DNA of 64,000 nucleotides from a virus. The stretch is taken from positions 62,001 to 126,000 of IMG/VR virus record IMGVR_UViG_3300043446_004613. One strand, 5' to 3'. Below, one piece after another: positions 25,146-35,000 of the stretch (positions are counted from its first letter, which is position 1; the number at the start of each line of letters is the position of its first letter). The notes below the pieces were generated by a model that saw only the letters and a program-made list of their open reading frames with translations, ran no database searches and was not told the DNA's origin. Position numbers and translations under genes: made by a program.

Positions 25146-25552
25146 AGCGGCTCAATGGTTACCACGCCTTCCAGAGTGAAAATGTTCACGTGGATATGGT
25201 CGGCAGTAGCTAAAGTCGTATTACTGTATACAGGTTTAATTCCGTCGGCAACGGAGATTGTTATGTGTGGGTAGTCGTTTTCGCTTTCGACGCCGACAAG
25301 GGCCGCCTGCGCTTTACCGTCATCAGCGTAAGCTACGACAGGTATGTGTACGATTTCACCTTCAAGGTCACGGTATTTGGACAGAGTCGCTTCATCCGGG
25401 TCATAGGCCATCGTGACGTGATGCGCTATTACACGTTCCAGCGTCGGCGGGATGCGTCGCAAAAGCTCGGCACGGCTGGCCGGTGTCAGCACGGCACCGA
25501 CAAAGAGTCCGGTGCTTTCGAGCATCTGCTTTACAACATTCTGCGCGTTCAT
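25142..25552 (-). CDS. 2H phosphoesterase-like protein with leader
   Basis: 136 residues. Two HxT motifs, HVT at residues 45-47 and HIT at 96-98, are spaced as in the 2H phosphoesterase superfamily, whose members cut 2'-5' or cyclic phosphodiester bonds (RNA ligase/cyclic phosphodiesterase fold; the T4 anti-CBASS protein Acb1 belongs here). The N-terminus MNAQNVVKQMLESTG fits the VVDxLLE leader. CGTAGTTA lies four bases before the ATG. Candidate roles are degradation of cyclic-nucleotide defence signals or RNA-end processing. Confidence 0.7.
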   Translation of the reverse strand: MNAQNVVKQMLESTGLFVGAVLTPASRAELLRRIPPTLERVIAHHVTMAYDPDEATLSKYRDLEGEIVHIPVVAYADDGKAQAALVGVESENDYPHITISVADGIKPVYSNTTLATADHIHVNIFTLEGVVTIEPL

Positions 25553-25556
25553 GTCG

Positions 25557-25570
25557 TAACTACGTAGTTA
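25557..25570. promoter_or_regulatory. Palindromic divergent start motif TAACTACGTAGTTA
   Basis: A perfect 14-base palindrome between the divergent phosphoesterase and tubulin genes. Each half supplies a GTAGTTA motif facing one gene: four bases from ATG 25552 on the minus strand, and zero bases from ATG 25571 or six from ATG 25577 on the plus strand. A near copy lies at 41661-41676. Confidence 0.55.
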
Positions 25571-26701
25571 ATGGATATGAGCGAAGAAAACTTAGACAGC
25601 TTTGATGTTGTTGTACCGGAAATTCCATTACCGGTAGCAGCAGAAACCGCAGACATTAAAGATGAATTCGAGGGCGGTTTCAAATTCGCTTTTATTGGCA
25701 GCGGCCAAGGCGGCGGGCGACTGGCACATACTTTCTGGAAGCTCGGCTACCGTCGCGTTTGCGCCGTCAACACCGCGTCGCAGGACTTGGCAACCTTGCC
25801 GTTGCCGGAGGCCAACAAGCTGTGTCTCGGCGATGCAGGCGGCGCAGGCAAGAATCCAGCGGTGGCCAAAGCCACGTTCAAAGAGCGCAAAGAGGACGTT
25901 CTCGATTTCATGCGTCGCTCATTCGGCCCCGGACTCGATCGCGTATTTGTCTGCGTTGGTGCGGGCGGAGGAACTGGCGCGGGTACGGCAGTGCAGCTTG
26001 TAGACACAGCCGTCGAACTTCAGAAATCGCTCAAGTGCAAGAGCGACAAGGTCGGCGTCATCGTAGCGCTGCCCAAGCTGGCCGAAGGCAAGAAGGTAGC
26101 CGCTAATGCGTACAACACGCTGAACGATCTTCTGTTCCTTGTTGAAAAGGAGGTCGTATCACCGTTGATTGTGGTTGATAACGAGAAGATTGGAACACTC
26201 TATCCGAATCTCGCTGTTGATCCATTTTGGGATACATCGAATACGAGCGTGTGCTCCCTGTTCCATCTGTTCAATACGATCTGCGTCAAAAACAGCAGCT
26301 ACACCAGTTTCGATCGCGCTGACTTGCTGACGGTACTCGACAGCGGCTTAATCACTTTTGGAGCCAATCCGGTTACTTCGTACAGCAGTGAAACGGACAT
26401 CAGCTATGCTGTTCGTAACAATCTGCGTAAGAACATTCTTACCGGCGGCATTGACCTCGCTACCGGGGACATTGCAGCCGCTGTGGTTATCGGCGGTGCC
26501 GAGATCATGAACTCAATGCCGCAGGCATATATCGAGCACGCGTTTGACCAGCTGAACCGCATGCTCAAAGCAGGCAGCACTGTTCATCGCGGCATCTACA
26601 AGGGCAACAAGAATAACCTAGTCGTGTATACGATGGTAGGCGGTTTGGCGAAGCCGAAAGAGAAACTGGCTGATCTCAAGCGTGTTGGCGACCTGATTTA
26701 G
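25571..26701 (+). CDS. Tubulin/FtsZ-family GTPase
   Basis: 376 residues. GTP-binding loops are visible in order: T1 GSGQGGGRLA (43-52), T2 NTASQDL (67-73), T3 GDAGGAGKNP (87-96) and the tubulin signature GAGGGTGAGT (130-139). Later FDRADLLTVL supplies the DxxD of the catalytic T7 loop. The first 36 residues are an acidic extension. Phage tubulins (PhuZ, TubZ) form filaments that position DNA or the phage nucleus; the G box here is closer to FtsZ/TubZ type. ATG 25577 fits the motif spacing better and would shorten the product by two residues. Confidence 0.88.
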   Translation: MDMSEENLDSFDVVVPEIPLPVAAETADIKDEFEGGFKFAFIGSGQGGGRLAHTFWKLGYRRVCAVNTASQDLATLPLPEANKLCLGDAGGAGKNPAVAKATFKERKEDVLDFMRRSFGPGLDRVFVCVGAGGGTGAGTAVQLVDTAVELQKSLKCKSDKVGVIVALPKLAEGKKVAANAYNTLNDLLFLVEKEVVSPLIVVDNEKIGTLYPNLAVDPFWDTSNTSVCSLFHLFNTICVKNSSYTSFDRADLLTVLDSGLITFGANPVTSYSSETDISYAVRNNLRKNILTGGIDLATGDIAAAVVIGGAEIMNSMPQAYIEHAFDQLNRMLKAGSTVHRGIYKGNKNNLVVYTMVGGLAKPKEKLADLKRVGDLI

Positions 26702-26712
26702 TTCTTGAGGGA

Positions 26713-27471
26713 ATGATCAGAGTCATCACTGCTGCTGACGACGTGTTTAAGCACGCCGTCATGCTTACGGTTAATGCGTCTGCCCGCGCAGGCTATACCA
26801 CTGAGGTTTATGATCTCGGTGGTTTAGGTTTTGGAAAGCCGTATCCGCGACCGGAGCAGTACAAAAACCATCGCCGATCTCATCTGTTCGGCCCATGCAA
26901 GCTGATTGATCAAAACGTTCGAGGTGTCGCGCCTTGGAAACCTGCATTGATCCGGGATGTACTGCTTACCTGTAAACCGGAAGATTACGTAGTTTGGCTT
27001 GATGCCGACGCTTGGATCATAAGGCCACTGAACGCTATCCAGACCGACGACTACGACATCGGCGTTACTGTCCGAAACGCGAACGAAACAGATCACGGGC
27101 ACGGCTTAATAAATGCCGGTGTCTTGTTTTTAAGACCAACACAAGCAGCCTTAAATTTCATTGACCGCTGGATACAGGAAATACCGCTCTCGACGGTACA
27201 GTCCGATCAGTTCACGCTAAATGATCTTCTGGAACGGGAAAACGTATTCAGATCGCGTGATGCTGTGTCTGTCGGGTATAACACGCGTTTTAAGTTTTTT
27301 CGTGCCGAACAGTTCAATTTCTACTACGCTCCAAAACCCCTGCTGCCTACGACCGCTATAGTACATTTCAAGCGTGATACACGTAAAAAGCACGCTGATT
27401 TTGAGCAGTGGATCGCTACAACTGCACCAGCATATCTCACTGCTGGCCTATCTGTTGATCGCGTGGCGTGA
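26713..27471 (+). CDS. Glycosyltransferase (GT-A fold, DxD)
   Basis: 252 residues. VVWLDADAWIIRP (about residues 94-106) is the nucleotide-sugar/metal DxD motif, and INAGVLFLRP (about 132) is the typical GVxxxR strand of the nucleotide-diphospho-sugar transferase fold (PF03407/GT8-like). APWKPALIRDVL upstream resembles the xWKPxxI motif of the 20135 gene. AGTTCTTG AGGGA precedes the ATG, so it has both the start motif and a partial Shine-Dalgarno. Acceptor unknown. Confidence 0.7.
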   Translation: MIRVITAADDVFKHAVMLTVNASARAGYTTEVYDLGGLGFGKPYPRPEQYKNHRRSHLFGPCKLIDQNVRGVAPWKPALIRDVLLTCKPEDYVVWLDADAWIIRPLNAIQTDDYDIGVTVRNANETDHGHGLINAGVLFLRPTQAALNFIDRWIQEIPLSTVQSDQFTLNDLLERENVFRSRDAVSVGYNTRFKFFRAEQFNFYYAPKPLLPTTAIVHFKRDTRKKHADFEQWIATTAPAYLTAGLSVDRVA

Positions 27472-27667
27472 CCTTAGCGCCGGGCGGATATGAGCCGACA
27501 TAGACAGGCGCACCGCTTTGCGCATAGCCGCTGCGCAGCATTGAACTGCCAAGCTTTATACCCAGCTGCGCCCAAGCATCTTCGGGATTAGAGGCCGTGA
27601 CGCCGATAACTTGTCGCTTTTCCTGATTTGTAAACGTGTAGCTGTAGTAGCGAATAAGGGCACTCAT
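27437..27667 (-). CDS. Hypothetical protein (76 aa)
   Basis: A small beta-rich protein (MSALIRYYSYTFTNQEKRQV). CGTAGTTA stands five bases before ATG 27667. Its 3' end overlaps the convergent glycosyltransferase by 35 bases. Function unknown. Confidence 0.5.
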   Translation of the reverse strand: MSALIRYYSYTFTNQEKRQVIGVTASNPEDAWAQLGIKLGSSMLRSGYAQSGAPVYVGSYPPGAKVTPRDQQIGQQ

Positions 27668-27701
27668 TGCTTTAACTACGGCTCGGCGTTGTATTTAGTG
27701 C

Positions 27702-28157
27702 GTGGATTACAGAAACACATTTGCATACAAGCTGTTGCAGAAGTTCGAGTCAATGCGTGAGCGTGTTGCGCATTACGTGGCTGTTATTGATGAGTGCCCT
27801 ATCCCAGCGTTCATAACATCGCGAGACGGAAAGGAACTGTATTACGTAAATGCCGCGTACCGCGAGCTTTTTGGCAAGGATGAAGCGCAGCTTCAGGAAG
27901 ATGAGTGGATGAAATTGATCCACCCAGATGACCGCGCTAAGGCGGCCACTGTCTGGCAGGAATATATTAAAAATCCAGTGAATAATGTCCCGATGATCCA
28001 CACGCTGCGGTACATTACACGCAATGGTGTGTTGCCAGCATCTACGAAAGTTACCGCTATTCCGGGTAACGGCATCGTAGGATACATCGTGTGCGCAACA
28101 GGATGTTCAGCGTCTAGTATTCGCGATCTTCAGCCGGTTTCGACTCCGTCGATATAG
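27702..28157 (+). CDS. PAS-domain protein
   Basis: 151 residues from GTG 27702, four bases after TGTATTTA. Residues about 25-130 form a PAS domain: AVIDECPIPAFITSRDGKEL, YVNAAYRELFG, then WMKLIHPDDR, the classic PAS/PAC marks. No histidine kinase or other output domain follows. PAS proteins sense ligands or mediate protein contacts; in a phage this is unusual. The 3' end overlaps the ligase gene by 44 bases. Confidence 0.8.
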   Translation: MDYRNTFAYKLLQKFESMRERVAHYVAVIDECPIPAFITSRDGKELYYVNAAYRELFGKDEAQLQEDEWMKLIHPDDRAKAATVWQEYIKNPVNNVPMIHTLRYITRNGVLPASTKVTAIPGNGIVGYIVCATGCSASSIRDLQPVSTPSI

Positions 28158-30108
28158 TGCGTCCCATCATCTGCGCAAACTGCGTTTCGGTAAGCTTAGG
28201 CACACCGTACTTTAGCGCGGCAGCCAGTTTATTCACACCGGGGTCAGTGCCAACGACAAGGTAGTCAGTTTTGCTGGTCACGCTGCTCTTCCAAACACCG
28301 CCTGCATTGCGGATAATGTCCGGTAGGTCATCGCGACCGCCGCACAAAAGACCTCCGGTAACACAGAACGATTTACCTTCCAGCGGCCCGCTGGCGCGTT
28401 TTTCACCGCTTAGCTTGATGAGTTGGTCAAGGCTGTCGATCTCTTCAACGTTGTTCAGGACGTACTCCGTCAAGTTTTGCATCACGACTGGCCCTACAAT
28501 CTCAACCAGTGCTTTGGTGTCATCATCAGTCGCAAACATCTCAGGCAGGCTCGCCCAACGATCGGCTATTTCCATGCTTAGGGCTTGACCTAGGCCGTCA
28601 ATGCCGAGTGCGTGGAGTTTGCGCCAAAACGGTTTACCAGCTACTGCGGCCCGCCCCGCCAGAAACCGTTTTTTGGCCGCTGCCTTTAGGAAGGTAGGGT
28701 CAATCGTAAACACGTCCGATATTGAACGTACCCCGTTTTCGACCAAGGTCTGGACAAGCACGTCGCCGCAACCATCAATGTCCAGCGCCTGCTTGCTACA
28801 GGCATGCTGGATACGTCCGACAATCTGATCTTTGCACTCTGGGTTTAAGCAAAACGTGTCCACAAACCCTTCCGGTCGTTGCAGTACGGACTGGCAGCAC
28901 GGACACGTGGATGGAAGTTTGTAGACACCCTTAGCGTTTTTATTGGTAAGCCCGACAATTTTCGGGATGATTTCAGCCGACTTTTCAACCAACACATCAT
29001 CACCGACATTGATGCCTAAACGGTCAATCTCGTCTTGGTTGCAGATCGAAGCCCGAGCTACCGTAGTTCCGCTCAAACCAACTGGGTGAAGGTTAGCCAC
29101 TGGAGTCAGCTTGCCTGTGCGTCCGACTTGAACCGTAATGCTTTCAAGTCGTGTCGTTTTACGTTCCGGCGGAAACTTGTAGGCACAGGCCCATTTGGGA
29201 TACTTTGTGCCGACACCCAGCTTCAGCTGTTCGCGCAAGTCATTGATCTTGAAAACCAGTCCGTCGGTAGGCAGATCAAGGAATTGACGGGCCGCGTCAG
29301 CCTCGGCAATACGCTTCGCAAGCTGTTCAGCAGTTTCAACCTTAAAGCAGTCTGCCACCGTATTGCACGATTGCGTTACCGGAAGCCAGTAGACACTTTG
29401 GAAGCCTAAAAACTCTAGGTAGTCTGTCAGGCCGCTTTGGCTGGGTGCGACGGCGTCTCCACGCGTCATACCGTAAGCCACAAAGCAAAGGTTGCGTTCG
29501 GCAACCTGTCGTGGATCGCGCAGTTTAAGTGTGCCTGCGGCAGCGTTACGTGGATTAGCCAGCAGCGGTTTACCCTCCTTTTCCAGTTTCGTGTTTAACT
29601 GGTTAAAGGTGCTGTAGCGCATGTAGACCTCACCTTTGACTTTGCAGTCAACAGGCGCTGAGAGCTTGAGTGGTATAGTCGGTATTGTACGCGCATTTGC
29701 GGTTACATCGTCGCCTTCCATGCCGTCACCGCGAGTGATCGCTTGCGTCAGCACGCCCTTCACGTAGATCAGCTTTAAGGACAACCCGTCAATCTTAGGC
29801 TCCATCGTTACCTCGGTCGGCCCGAGATATTTGAGCACTTCCTCGGCAGTGAACGTATTCTCAAGCGACAGCATCTTTTCATCGGTATGCGGAACCTTGT
29901 TAAAAGAGGTACACTTGGCACCGACACGCTGCGTAGGGCTGGCAGGATCAGCATACTGAGGGAATTCACGTTCCAGATCGGCAAGCTCATTGTACAGCTT
30001 ATCGAACTCGGCATCAGTGATTGGGCTGCAATTCAAGACGTAGTACTGGTAAGAGTAACGGGTGACGTCAGCCCGGAGCTTGGAAATACGATCAGATGTT
30101 TCGGACAT
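28114..30108 (-). CDS. ligA: NAD+-dependent DNA ligase
   Basis: 664 residues, close to the length of bacterial LigA (about 670). The N-terminal Ia domain carries YSYQYYVL; the adenylation motif KIDG has its catalytic Lys at residue 105. RGDGxxGDDVTAN follows, then the OB fold, a zinc finger (CPCCQ...FCLNPEC), helix-hairpin-helix repeats and a C-terminal BRCT domain (CVTGGLLCGGRDDLP). It seals nicks during phage replication using NAD+. Most phages encode ATP ligases, so a complete NAD ligase is notable. Confidence 0.95.
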   Translation of the reverse strand: MSETSDRISKLRADVTRYSYQYYVLNCSPITDAEFDKLYNELADLEREFPQYADPASPTQRVGAKCTSFNKVPHTDEKMLSLENTFTAEEVLKYLGPTEVTMEPKIDGLSLKLIYVKGVLTQAITRGDGMEGDDVTANARTIPTIPLKLSAPVDCKVKGEVYMRYSTFNQLNTKLEKEGKPLLANPRNAAAGTLKLRDPRQVAERNLCFVAYGMTRGDAVAPSQSGLTDYLEFLGFQSVYWLPVTQSCNTVADCFKVETAEQLAKRIAEADAARQFLDLPTDGLVFKINDLREQLKLGVGTKYPKWACAYKFPPERKTTRLESITVQVGRTGKLTPVANLHPVGLSGTTVARASICNQDEIDRLGINVGDDVLVEKSAEIIPKIVGLTNKNAKGVYKLPSTCPCCQSVLQRPEGFVDTFCLNPECKDQIVGRIQHACSKQALDIDGCGDVLVQTLVENGVRSISDVFTIDPTFLKAAAKKRFLAGRAAVAGKPFWRKLHALGIDGLGQALSMEIADRWASLPEMFATDDDTKALVEIVGPVVMQNLTEYVLNNVEEIDSLDQLIKLSGEKRASGPLEGKSFCVTGGLLCGGRDDLPDIIRNAGGVWKSSVTSKTDYLVVGTDPGVNKLAAALKYGVPKLTETQFAQMMGRTISTESKPAEDREY

Positions 30109-30184
30109 AATCTGTTCTTTATGTTAGGTGATTCAGAGTGTAGACAGTTACGCATTACGAATCAACATTTTATTTTAATTATTT

Positions 30185-30475
30185 ATGGTCATCGATGAAC
30201 AGACAGCAAAGACAGCCCAGAGCGTGCTCATGTACGTAGGGCTGGTGGCGTTGCTTAGTGCGGTAGGTTGGCCGCTATTTCGTCTTGTGCGCTGGGCACG
30301 TAAATTTTGGAAGGCGCGTCGACGCTTTAGCGCGGTTGGATGCTACTGTGCGCACTGTGCCGCTCCAAACACAGGTGATCCACAAAAAGCAATAGCCGTG
30401 GATGACCACGGCTATTTTGTCTACCAATGCCGCTACTGCGAGCAGCTGACACTACTTCCGCTGCCGAATAAGTGA
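30185..30475 (+). CDS. Small membrane protein with zinc ribbon
   Basis: 96 residues. A hydrophobic segment (about residues 14-33, SVLMYVGLVALLSAVGWPLF) is followed by a basic patch and two CxxC knuckles, CAHCAAP and CRYCEQL, forming a cytoplasmic zinc ribbon. The last 24 bases overlap the convergent 436-aa gene. Function unknown. Confidence 0.6.
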   Translation: MVIDEQTAKTAQSVLMYVGLVALLSAVGWPLFRLVRWARKFWKARRRFSAVGCYCAHCAAPNTGDPQKAIAVDDHGYFVYQCRYCEQLTLLPLPNK

Positions 30476-31762
30476 TGCGGCTAAGCTCTCTTCCTGACGG
30501 CCTTCTTCCTCGGCGCGGATTTCGTTAACGATGTTCTGGATGTACTGACGTCCGCGAGGTGTCTCCTGTAGGATGTCCTGCATCAACTGGTTGAATTCAC
30601 CTGTTGGGCGCGTGACCAGATGGCGGTAAATCTTGCCCATCAAATCGGCACCTCCAGCGTTATTTACGAGATGGTTCAGATGACGCCAGACGCCCGGCCC
30701 TTTCATGATGTCCCACTGTTCATTCGCAAGCGTGTCGCCCTTGGAATAGGCATACTTGCGCACTTCTTCCGGGTCATCCTCGTTGAAGGACAGGAACTCG
30801 TACAAGCCTTTGGCCAGTTCTTGGATCAGCACTGGGAATACCAGAGCAGAAGCACGAATTGTGTACGTGCCATCATCTTCCGGTGTCACTTCTTCCATGC
30901 CGCCACCGCCCGCGCCAGAACCCATCATCTGGTTGAGGGTATCTTCCGGCATCATCCAGTACATCAACTCAGCGATAGACATGAGCTTACCGTAGGTTTG
31001 TAGGATGTTCGGGTCGATTGCCCGTAGCTGGTCGGCGATCTGGTGGTAGGCGTAATTCTTGTTGATGGCCGCGCCTTGGATGAGCATGTTGATGAAGCGG
31101 CGTTTATTAGCTTCTTCGTCGTATTCGCCGCGAATCTGAGGCACGTCTAAACCGAGTTCGGCGCGTTCCTCTTCTGTCTCCTCACCCGGTTCAACCTGCA
31201 TCTGCTGGCCCTGCTCTTCCTCATCTTCGGCTTCCTCAGCTGCACCTTGGATACGCTGCTGCATTTTGCGCATCATCGCTTGCGGATCAAGCAACCGAGC
31301 TTCAATTTTCAGATCACCGGATTCAACAGCTTCGCGGGCATCGCGGAATTCAGGCAAGCTGAGCACCACTTCAACCGCTGCCTGTTCCAGTTCTTGGCGG
31401 TGCGCGGCCTCGGCGCGGGTAGCCTGCTGCATCGCCTGCATCATGAGCATACCCAGCTGCTGCGGCTGCATGCGGCGTGGGTCTTGCCCAGTGTACTGCT
31501 GCACCTTGCGCACGATCTCAGGATACACGTTGGACGTCACCAATTCGCTGTAAGACTGGGTCGGATCAGGCCGATTTGGGTCATCGCGGTATGGCGCACC
31601 TTGGCGGCGTGCTGGCTTGTTCTGCGGAAAGGCAGGATTACCAGCATACGGATGCTGGCCGGTCTGGATTTTGCGCTTTTTCTGTGGATCGATCCAGTCA
31701 GGCACGTCGCCCAGATCGAGTGCCATTTCCGTCAGGATGCGCTTGGATAGTGGAGTACTCAT
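30452..31762 (-). CDS. Large acidic/glutamine-rich protein, probably virion or scaffold-type
   Basis: 436 residues from ATG 31762, overlapping the previous stop (ATGA). The N-terminus MSTPLSKRILTEMALDLGDV resembles the leader class (ILTE). The middle has a charged low-complexity stretch (EEAEDEEEQGQQMQVEPGEE) and the rest is helical. Similar sequence character is seen in head-associated phage proteins, but no family is recognised. Confidence 0.5.
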   Translation of the reverse strand: MSTPLSKRILTEMALDLGDVPDWIDPQKKRKIQTGQHPYAGNPAFPQNKPARRQGAPYRDDPNRPDPTQSYSELVTSNVYPEIVRKVQQYTGQDPRRMQPQQLGMLMMQAMQQATRAEAAHRQELEQAAVEVVLSLPEFRDAREAVESGDLKIEARLLDPQAMMRKMQQRIQGAAEEAEDEEEQGQQMQVEPGEETEEERAELGLDVPQIRGEYDEEANKRRFINMLIQGAAINKNYAYHQIADQLRAIDPNILQTYGKLMSIAELMYWMMPEDTLNQMMGSGAGGGGMEEVTPEDDGTYTIRASALVFPVLIQELAKGLYEFLSFNEDDPEEVRKYAYSKGDTLANEQWDIMKGPGVWRHLNHLVNNAGGADLMGKIYRHLVTRPTGEFNQLMQDILQETPRGRQYIQNIVNEIRAEEEGRQEESLAASLIRQRK

Positions 31763-31983
31763 GCGCCTTTGATGAGTTGCTTGGCCTTGCTCTCCCAACA
31801 AGCTTTTGGCTTAGGCATCGGCCCCGGTTCAGTGCCGTGACGGCGACGACGGAACGGATTGGGATGTTTGCTAGGAGCCGGGCGACCCGGTTTGGTGTCG
31901 GGCTTGACGTCAGGTTTGACATCAGGCTTGGTCGGAGCTTCAGTCGGGCCAGCGGCCCGTTCAAATAGTTGACGCGCTTTCAT
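31759..31983 (-). CDS. Small Pro/Lys-rich protein with KPD repeats (74 aa)
   Basis: N-terminal helix MKARQLFERAAG is followed by KPDVKPDVKPDTKPG, a degenerate repeat, and a basic FRRRRHG patch. Likely disordered and nucleic-acid binding. CGTATTTA (31992-31999) ends eight bases before the start. Confidence 0.5.
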   Translation of the reverse strand: MKARQLFERAAGPTEAPTKPDVKPDVKPDTKPGRPAPSKHPNPFRRRRHGTEPGPMPKPKACWESKAKQLIKGA

Positions 31984-32002
31984 GCTATCCTTAAATACGT
32001 GG

Positions 32003-35000
32003 TCACTTGTCGATAATGAGCAACTTGTCCCAGTCGATGTCCTTCTTAGGAATCTTTTTCATGTTCAAGTAGTTCAAACCGACTTCACAGTCACCGCTAA
32101 ACGGAACCAGCATCCAAGACGTATCGAAGTTATTTCCGAACACATGCTTAAAAACGTCAGGAAAGTTGTTCAATACATCGGTTACGATTTCGTGGACGAT
32201 TGGAAGTTCTTCGCGGACGGCGTCGATGACCAGCGAGTCATGCACCGTTGAAACCAGAATAGATTCCAAGTTCATCTGGCGCATAAGGTCTTCGATGACA
32301 CACAGAGCCGTCAACATCATATCCGAAGCTGTTGACTGAATGAGGTGGTTACATCCAGCCCGTAAAGCTTTAGCCTGTGCTTCCTTATCCTCGCCAAGAA
32401 CTTCCTCAAACACACGCACACGGCCAAAAACGGAACAGGCAACGTGGTTGTCCATGATGAAGCGCTTGTACTCCATCAGCAGCGTCTTCAGTGAAGGGTA
32501 GGAGTCGAAAAATAGCTCGATGATATGCTGACATTCTTCAGGGCTGCGGAAAATGCCTTTCATCGCCAGCACGTTTTGTAGACCAAACGCACCGCCACCG
32601 TAGCCGGTCAAAAAGTTTACGGTCTTGCCGATGGAGCGCTTTTCATCCAGTTCCTTCGCCTCTTTGCTGTTACCCTTCTCCTGCAACGACTTCATGTAGT
32701 CCTTACTGAAGTGCTCGTAAGGTACGTCGAATATGCGACTGGTCGTAAGCGAGTGCAGATCGATGTCATCAAAATACGCTTTTACCATCGTCGGATCACC
32801 GCAGGCGGCAGCCATGAGGCGTAGTTCGATCTGCGACAAGTCCCCTTGATACATGCAGCCGCGCTTACCGAAACGGGATACGAACATGGATTTAACAGCG
32901 CCGTCGCGGGGTAGCTGTTGCAAGTTCGGGTCTTTGCACGACAGACGACCTCCGCGAGTCCCGGTTAGCAAAAAGCTGGCGTGGATACAGCTGTCAAAGC
33001 ACAGATGCGCATCTGCTGTGCGCTGCTTCTTATCCAAACCTTCGCTGAAATAGTTTTGCAGTGGCCGAACGTAGGTGCTGTAGAGCTTGAACTCTTTCCG
33101 GTAATTCATCAGTGGGCGGAGTTGCTCGTGCTCTGAGCATAGATTGTTAAGTGTGAACTTGTCTACAGCTGCGACCTCGCGCAGCTGCTCCTGCACAGCG
33201 GCGTTCAGTGCAGCCTCGTCATGGTTTAACTCCGGGCGCATTGATGCGATTGTCGCGGTTAGACTCGCGGTTGCCTCGTCAATATTTTCGCCGAGCAGCT
33301 TTCGACCCTGCTTGGTAAAGCGCTTTACAGGTAGTTTTAGGACATTGAATATCAAGTCTTTAAGCTGACTCTTGTTTTCAAGGTCTAGCTCAAAGCCTTT
33401 CTCTGTCGCCGCTTTCTCCTTGATCCACGATGCGATACGCGGGTCAACATTGGCCATGCTTGTGCGCAGTTCCTTGATGCGCTTAGGCATAGTGTCTTCC
33501 ATCATGTGCAGCGTAGCTTTATCAATGTATAGACCGCGAGCCATCATCTTCATCAAAACACTCGCAGCGGGAGACATGATCTTTTCGTAGACCCATTCGC
33601 GATTATGTGGGGCATACCAGCGAAACTTTCCGGGACGCTTTGGATCAGCTAACGGAATCTCGTAAAGGCGACTCGTTGCCAGCTTTTCAGCAATCTTCTC
33701 TCGGGCTTGATAGCACACTTCAACGTCACCCATTACGTAAGGGATCAAGTGCGTCTCGGTTTTATCAACCGGACAGTTTAGGTAGTGGCCACCTTTACCT
33801 TCTGCCGGGTGCATGCTTTCACGGTGGAGGTCGATTAGAAGCGTCATGTCTTCTTCATAACCGGCAAGGTCAGGTACCCACTCGTAAGCAAGCACCTCTA
33901 GGCCAAGGCTGCCACGGCGCTGCTGGATGGCAAACGCCATGTGCCACGTGTCGTACTTGCAGGCGTTCGCGAGCTTTACCAACCAGCTGTCGCGCTTGCG
34001 GTTGTACTGCGGATCATCCCAACCGACCAGCTTCGTTTTCCAGAAGGTGGCGTAGGTGTAAAGCATGTCGAAGGTCAAGTTATGGCCAATTAGTGTTGAC
34101 TGCGTCAGCACCTTCCAGACATCCAACTTCAGCACGTGCAGATAAGGTCGCAGCGGGCTTTCGCGCCACTCAGGGAAATCCTGCGTAGGGCCGAAATCCC
34201 ACGGAAATCCTATAGAGCGCGGCTTATTTGTAAACGGGTCTGTCCAGCGCAACATGATGCTGACAATCGCCGCATCTTTAGCCCACGGACGCACACCTGT
34301 AGTTTCCGTATCGTAGCATATAGCGAGCTTCTTACCGTTCGCCTTCAAAGCTTCGATCTGCTCGAGTAGTTCACCCAATACAGCGCTGACTTCTGCCGGG
34401 TCTTCTGTCCAGTGATACCACTTGCGTGTGTACTTTGGAGCCGGTACGCCCTGCTTTGCCATCTTCAGCGCGGCCACGATTTGCTTTTCCCAGCGAGCAC
34501 GTACACTGCGATTTTGGCGTGCGTTGATGATGCGCGGCGACTGGATAGGCACCATAGGTATGCGCCAGTCCGGTATTGGGCCGAAAAGTGGATGACCGAT
34601 GGCGTCAACATTATTAGGCAATTTGTACGATAGAGCGTACTTCGGATTTGTCAGCCAATCATCCGGCCAACCGCGAAAAGTCAGGAGGCGACCTGACCAT
34701 TCTTCGGCATTTGATTTGTGTGATAGCATGCCGAGTGCGACCGTACCGACAGGCATTATCAGCGCAGGCGGGTAGCGCATTAAGTCATCAATCGCATGAT
34801 AGCGGCACCAATTAGCACGCGGCTTCAGATCGACCATCTTTTTAAGCCAATTCGAGCAGCGCGTCATGGTAACCCAACGTACGTCGTCCAAGGTAACGCC
34901 TGTTGTAGCTTGGTGTTTACGGATTATCTGGCGAAGCACTGCCGGGCTGCCATCACCGGCAATACCGAGCGCTCCCGCCATATCGTCAGGATGGGTAACA

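Noticed and set aside
30121-30198. 25-codon frame before the 30185 gene
   Set aside because: TGTTCTTT directly abuts its ATG with no spacer and the sequence has no domain; probably leader sequence.
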